Shown here: piece by piece, positions 7,054 through 9,432 of the stretch | Layout: every line of letters starts with the position of its first letter | Numbering within the stretch: position 1 is the stretch's first letter | DNA from: Bacillota bacterium | Lineage (GTDB): Bacteria > Bacillota > Clostridia > Lachnospirales > Lachnospiraceae | Assembly: GCA_023398855.1 (NCBI GenBank) | Contig: JAEWRS010000038.1 | Span: 1-9,432 of the forward strand | Direction: 5' to 3' | DNA length: 9,432 bases | The notes under the pieces: generated by a model | Databases searched by the model: none | What the model was told of the DNA's origin: nothing | What the model saw: only the letters and a program-made list of their open reading frames with translations | Made by a program: the position numbers and the translations under genes

Positions 7054-7101
7054 TTGTCACGTTTTGTTAGAATATAAAAAATGACTAACAATCAATGACA
7101 A
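7054..7101 (+). promoter_or_regulatory. Stem-loop in the agrDB leader
   Basis: TTGTCA (7054-7059) pairs with TGACAA (7096-7101), and TTGTTAG (7064-7070) with CTAACAA (7085-7091). The two helices are separated by a four-by-four internal loop and closed by a 14-base AT-rich loop. It ends about 13 bases before the agrD ribosome binding site (AAGGAG, 7115-7120). No T-tract follows, so it is not a terminator. It could tune mRNA stability or translation; the pairing is seen, the function is guessed. Confidence 0.4.
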
Positions 7102-7129
7102 GCAACAAAATGGAAAGGAGAAATTTTTA

Positions 7130-7270
7130 ATGAAACAATTTTACCAGAAGTGCGGCCATTCTATTGCATTTTTAGTATTGTTTGTAGCCAGTAGTGCGGC
7201 ATCACGGTGCGGATACAATTTCTATCAAAGAAAAGTTCCGGATCAATTAAAATCAAACAGGAAGTCCTGA
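7130..7270 (+). CDS. agrD: AgrD-like cyclic lactone autoinducer precursor
   Basis: A 46-residue precursor of a thiolactone signalling peptide. Its layout is that of clostridial AgrD: a basic N-terminus (MKQFYQKCGHS), an amphipathic/hydrophobic helix (IAFLVLFVASSAAS), the peptide core, and a charged tail FYQRKVPDQLKSNRKS with the family's YQxKxPxxL pattern. By comparison with known peptides, the thiolactone should join C27 to F31, giving the ring CGYNF with a short tail such as SR or ASR on its N-side; the exact N-terminal cut cannot be read from sequence. C8 in the leader is not expected to be in the product. The start ATG has AAGGAG nine bases upstream. agrB begins one base after its TGA, so the pair is tightly coupled. 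It is easily missed because of its length. Confidence 0.92.
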   Translation: MKQFYQKCGHSIAFLVLFVASSAASRCGYNFYQRKVPDQLKSNRKS

Positions 7271-7271
7271 G

Positions 7272-7859
7272 ATGATAGCCAATATTACAAACCATGTAAT
7301 ACAAAATTTGCTACAGGCCAATATCATTGATCAAGAAGATATAGCAATCTATGAATTCGGTATTGCAACCCTCTTTTCGGATATATTTAACCTGATGACA
7401 ACGGCCATGATTGGAATCCTTATGGGGCAGTTTTGGCAGTGTTTAATATTTCAGGTAATATTCATTTCCCTGCGATCCTTTGCGGGAGGATATCATGCTT
7501 CGAGTGAATGGAAATGCTGGGTTTTATCAAACGCAATGGTGATAGGGAGCTTGCTGTTATCACGTCGCTTACCGGTGTGGCTTGGTTCGGGCATGGGGTT
7601 ATTCCTGTTGTTAGTATCAGCAGGTGTAATTCTGCTCTTGGCTCCTGTGGAAAATGAAAACAATCCACTGGATTCAGATGAAGTAAGGAACTATAAAAGC
7701 CGGGTGCGATTGATTGTACTAATTAGTGTTCTTTCAGGCTTTTTTTTGTATTATTTGTCAAACAGCCTTTTTTGGATTATCATACTTGCTGTTTTGTCTG
7801 TGGCACTTTCATTAGTCATTGGTGCCTGTGCCAGCAAAGAGAAGCATAAACATTTGTAA
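7272..7859 (+). CDS. agrB: AgrB-like accessory gene regulator processing protease
   Basis: Membrane cysteine endopeptidase that cuts the C-terminal tail from AgrD and forms the thiolactone. The 195-residue protein is typical in length, with about five or six hydrophobic segments. The catalytic motif is intact: RSFAGGYHASSEWKC with R68, GG at 72-73, H75 and C82, the same H-x6-C spacing as the active pair in S. aureus AgrB. The start is ATG at 7272, with AGGAAG at 7259-7264 inside the end of agrD. The order agrD then agrB differs from the staphylococcal order agrB-agrD-agrC-agrA, and the receptor genes are divergent here. No terminator follows; the next ribosome binding site is 13 bases past the stop. 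Confidence 0.95.
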   Translation: MIANITNHVIQNLLQANIIDQEDIAIYEFGIATLFSDIFNLMTTAMIGILMGQFWQCLIFQVIFISLRSFAGGYHASSEWKCWVLSNAMVIGSLLLSRRLPVWLGSGMGLFLLLVSAGVILLLAPVENENNPLDSDEVRNYKSRVRLIVLISVLSGFFLYYLSNSLFWIIILAVLSVALSLVIGACASKEKHKHL

Positions 7860-7883
7860 TGGTTTAAAATCGGAGGAATTAGT

Positions 7884-8437
7884 TTGGAAGAATATCTTAG
7901 TACATTTATCTCAGAACAGGAAAAAGATATTATTGTAAAAAAAATAATGGGATTTCTTTTATGGAAATAGGTAACAGGCTAAATAGCAGTGCTGGAGAAA
8001 TAGAAAAAAAATACAAGCTTGCAGTAGATAAGGTAGGACCATTGGAAGTCAGGTCATCAAATGATGCAAAGAATATATTTCCCTGCAAGACGATTGATGA
8101 GTTTTTATAAAAATTGGGAATCGGATCTCATATTGTCGGCCGTGGCGAGTTATATGAGGCGATTTGGTTTTCCTATCTGCATACGGAAACCTTGAATGCA
8201 ATCAGTACTGAGTTCTATCCCCAACTGGCAAAAAGGCTGGGGCAACCGGAATCGTTTGTATCCGGAAGGGTAAGAAGGACAGCTCGATATGCCTCTTACG
8301 ACAGGAGAAAAGTGGGAACAGCGGCGTTTGTGTTTTTTAATAAAGCCGGTTTGGATAAAGAAATAAATATAAAACGTTTTTTTACAACGGCACATCAATG
8401 TATTGTTGATTTGCAGCAGTCAGATGAAAATAAATGA
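7884..8437 (+). pseudogene. Broken two-part DNA-binding regulator: HTH plus Spo0A C-terminal domain
   Basis: Read with one frame change and one stop ignored, this is a protein of about 185 residues behind agrB. It starts at TTG 7884 with GGAGG at 7872-7876. The first frame (to TAG 7968-7970) gives EEYLSTFISEQEKDIIVKK. The -1 frame then continues with NNGISFMEIGNRLNSSAGEI, together resembling a sigma region 4 type helix-turn-helix. The change falls on eight A (7937-7944), which in frame forms A-AAA-AAA. After KTIDEFL comes an in-frame TAA (8108-8110), then KLGIGSHIVGRGELYEAIWF and FYPQLAKRLGQPESFVSGRV, which follow the Spo0A C-terminal domain (compare IGVPAHIKGYxYLREAI and LYPxIAKKFNTTxSRVERAI in Spo0A). 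The TAA lies inside the first helix of that domain, so it is a lesion, not a gene boundary. No receiver domain is present. A TTG at 8114 could restart the second half but lacks a ribosome binding site. Confidence 0.75.
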
Positions 8438-8483
8438 AAAATGGTTCATGATAGGAACAAGGAGATGTTGGGAGGCAAATTCT

Positions 8484-9432
8484 TTGATTACGCAGAAAAA
8501 GCGAATTCTGGCATTACTATATGTAACAATCATAAGCAGTTTATTGGTTGCAGTTCCTGTTTTAGCTGAAGAATCTAAAAGTGATGAGGCAGAGATTGTA
8601 TTTTTACTGGATACAAGCTTATCAATGAATAGCCAGGACAGCAACTATCTGGCGATAGATGCGATAAAGCAGATGATATACAGTATGCCCTCATCATATC
8701 AACGCGGGGTTGTATCTTATGGAACACAAGCTGAGACGGTGCTTCCTCTGGGCATTGAGACATCGATGATAGAGGAAAAACTTGCGGCAGTCCATTATAG
8801 CGGATATACCAATGCAGGTGCAGGACTAAAACAGGCGGTAGATCTATTCTCAGACGATCACAATATGAAACAATTTATTATTATGTTATCTGATGGTGAG
8901 ATTGATATGCCTGATGAGCAGTCAAAGGAACAATCACGGAAACTGTTTGTAGAAACCGCAAAAAGGGCAAAAGAAAAAAATATAAAAATCTATATTGTGG
9001 CAGTTGGAACGGAGCTTAATCCCTCAATGCACATTTTCGATGGTGCAGAACTAACGGACGGAGCAATCTATTGGCAAGGAAATTCCGGCTCTTTATCAAA
9101 TATTATGGATCGGATTGTTTCAGAACGTTTAAAATATCCGGTAAATGAACTGGAAACAAGTGATAATGGTCAGCTTCAAATAGATATGCCAAAAGGGGCC
9201 AGTCAAGTAAACATTTTATTGTCAGGCAGTAGCATTGATTCTATTTTGGCAGACAATGGAAACGTTATAATGGGGAAAGAATTTGCTGTTATTCATATTT
9301 CCCGGCCGACCATGCCGGCTGTCAATATTCAGTTACAGTCTACTGATATGGACAAGCTGCACGCTTATTCTTTAACAGAGTATCAAGCACAGCCCAAGGT
9401 ATCCGTGACGGGTTATACTGCTGGAGCAACAG
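8484..9432 (+). CDS. Exported von Willebrand factor A domain protein (3' end outside window)
   Basis: The frame is open from TTG 8484 to the window end, 316 codons with no stop. The TTG has GGAGG at 8471-8475 eight bases upstream; the nearby ATG at 8465 is in another frame and stops early. The product begins with a signal peptide (KKR, then a hydrophobic run ending VPVLA), with likely cleavage after A28. A VWA domain follows at about 36-225 with a complete metal-binding MIDAS set: D43-x-S45-x-S47 in DTSLS, T109 in GYTNAG and D137 in LSDGE. Beyond it is a beta-rich region (about 235 onwards) of the type seen in VWA proteins that sit at the cell surface. It lies 46 bases behind the broken regulator and has no terminator before it, so it is probably read with agrDB. 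Whether it is anchored, secreted or membrane-bound depends on the missing C-terminus. Confidence 0.9.
   Translation, partial: MITQKKRILALLYVTIISSLLVAVPVLAEESKSDEAEIVFLLDTSLSMNSQDSNYLAIDAIKQMIYSMPSSYQRGVVSYGTQAETVLPLGIETSMIEEKLAAVHYSGYTNAGAGLKQAVDLFSDDHNMKQFIIMLSDGEIDMPDEQSKEQSRKLFVETAKRAKEKNIKIYIVAVGTELNPSMHIFDGAELTDGAIYWQGNSGSLSNIMDRIVSERLKYPVNELETSDNGQLQIDMPKGASQVNILLSGSSIDSILADNGNVIMGKEFAVIHISRPTMPAVNIQLQSTDMDKLHAYSLTEYQAQPKVSVTGYTAGAT

Noticed and set aside
8150..8398. 82-residue minus-strand frame
   Set aside because: Antisense to the Spo0A-like domain, with no ribosome binding site and no recognisable domain.
8114..8437. Separate Spo0A-domain gene starting at TTG 8114
   Set aside because: No ribosome binding site, and homology to Spo0A extends upstream through the TAA into the preceding frame, so it is the distal part of a broken gene.

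Overview
The window looks like chromosomal DNA of an anaerobic low-GC Firmicute. Clostridia of the Lachnospiraceae/Lacrimispora type is my best guess, based on the IleS and GlgP sequences, strong GGAGG ribosome binding sites, TTG/GTG starts, a clostridial-style AgrD peptide and a Spo0A-type DNA-binding domain. This placement is a judgement from the sequence, not a search result.

Left part (1-3290): housekeeping genes on the + strand. These are the 3' end of an isoleucyl-tRNA synthetase gene (ileS), then a complete glycogen/maltodextrin phosphorylase gene (glgP) 21 bases downstream, closed by a strong intrinsic terminator.

Middle part (3291-4608): a graveyard of mobile DNA. A group II intron starts with GTGCG five bases after the terminator T-tract. 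It keeps its 5' ribozyme region and a recognisable domain V and VI, but its reverse transcriptase/maturase gene has lost nearly all of the RT domain and is broken over three frames and several stops. Its 3' end abuts a frameshifted piece of an IS5-type transposase gene. About 140 bases of unidentified sequence then lead to the next gene.

Right part (4609-9432): an agr-type quorum-sensing locus. On the minus strand lie a LytTR response regulator (AgrA-like) and a multi-spanning GHKL histidine kinase (AgrC-like), overlapping by ATGA. Divergent from them are a 46-residue cyclic-lactone autoinducer precursor (AgrD-like, predicted ring CGYNF) and its AgrB processing protease one base downstream. 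The 422-base divergent region holds a convincing promoter for the regulator operon, a perfect 12-bp-arm palindrome, a run of ATTGAATG-like repeats, two 9-bp direct repeats 21 bp apart, a plausible activator-dependent promoter for agrDB, and a structured leader. Downstream of agrB in the same direction are a broken gene for a two-part DNA-binding protein (an HTH resembling sigma region 4, joined to a Spo0A C-terminal domain, with a frame change at an A8 run and an in-frame TAA) and an exported von Willebrand factor A protein that runs off the window.

Proposed logic: AgrD is trimmed and cyclised by AgrB, the exported peptide is sensed by the kinase, and the phosphorylated regulator acts in the divergent region to raise agrDB. 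The VWA protein is then an output encoded in the same transcription unit. The Spo0A-like regulator would have been a second transcriptional layer, apparently lost or kept only as fragments in this strain.
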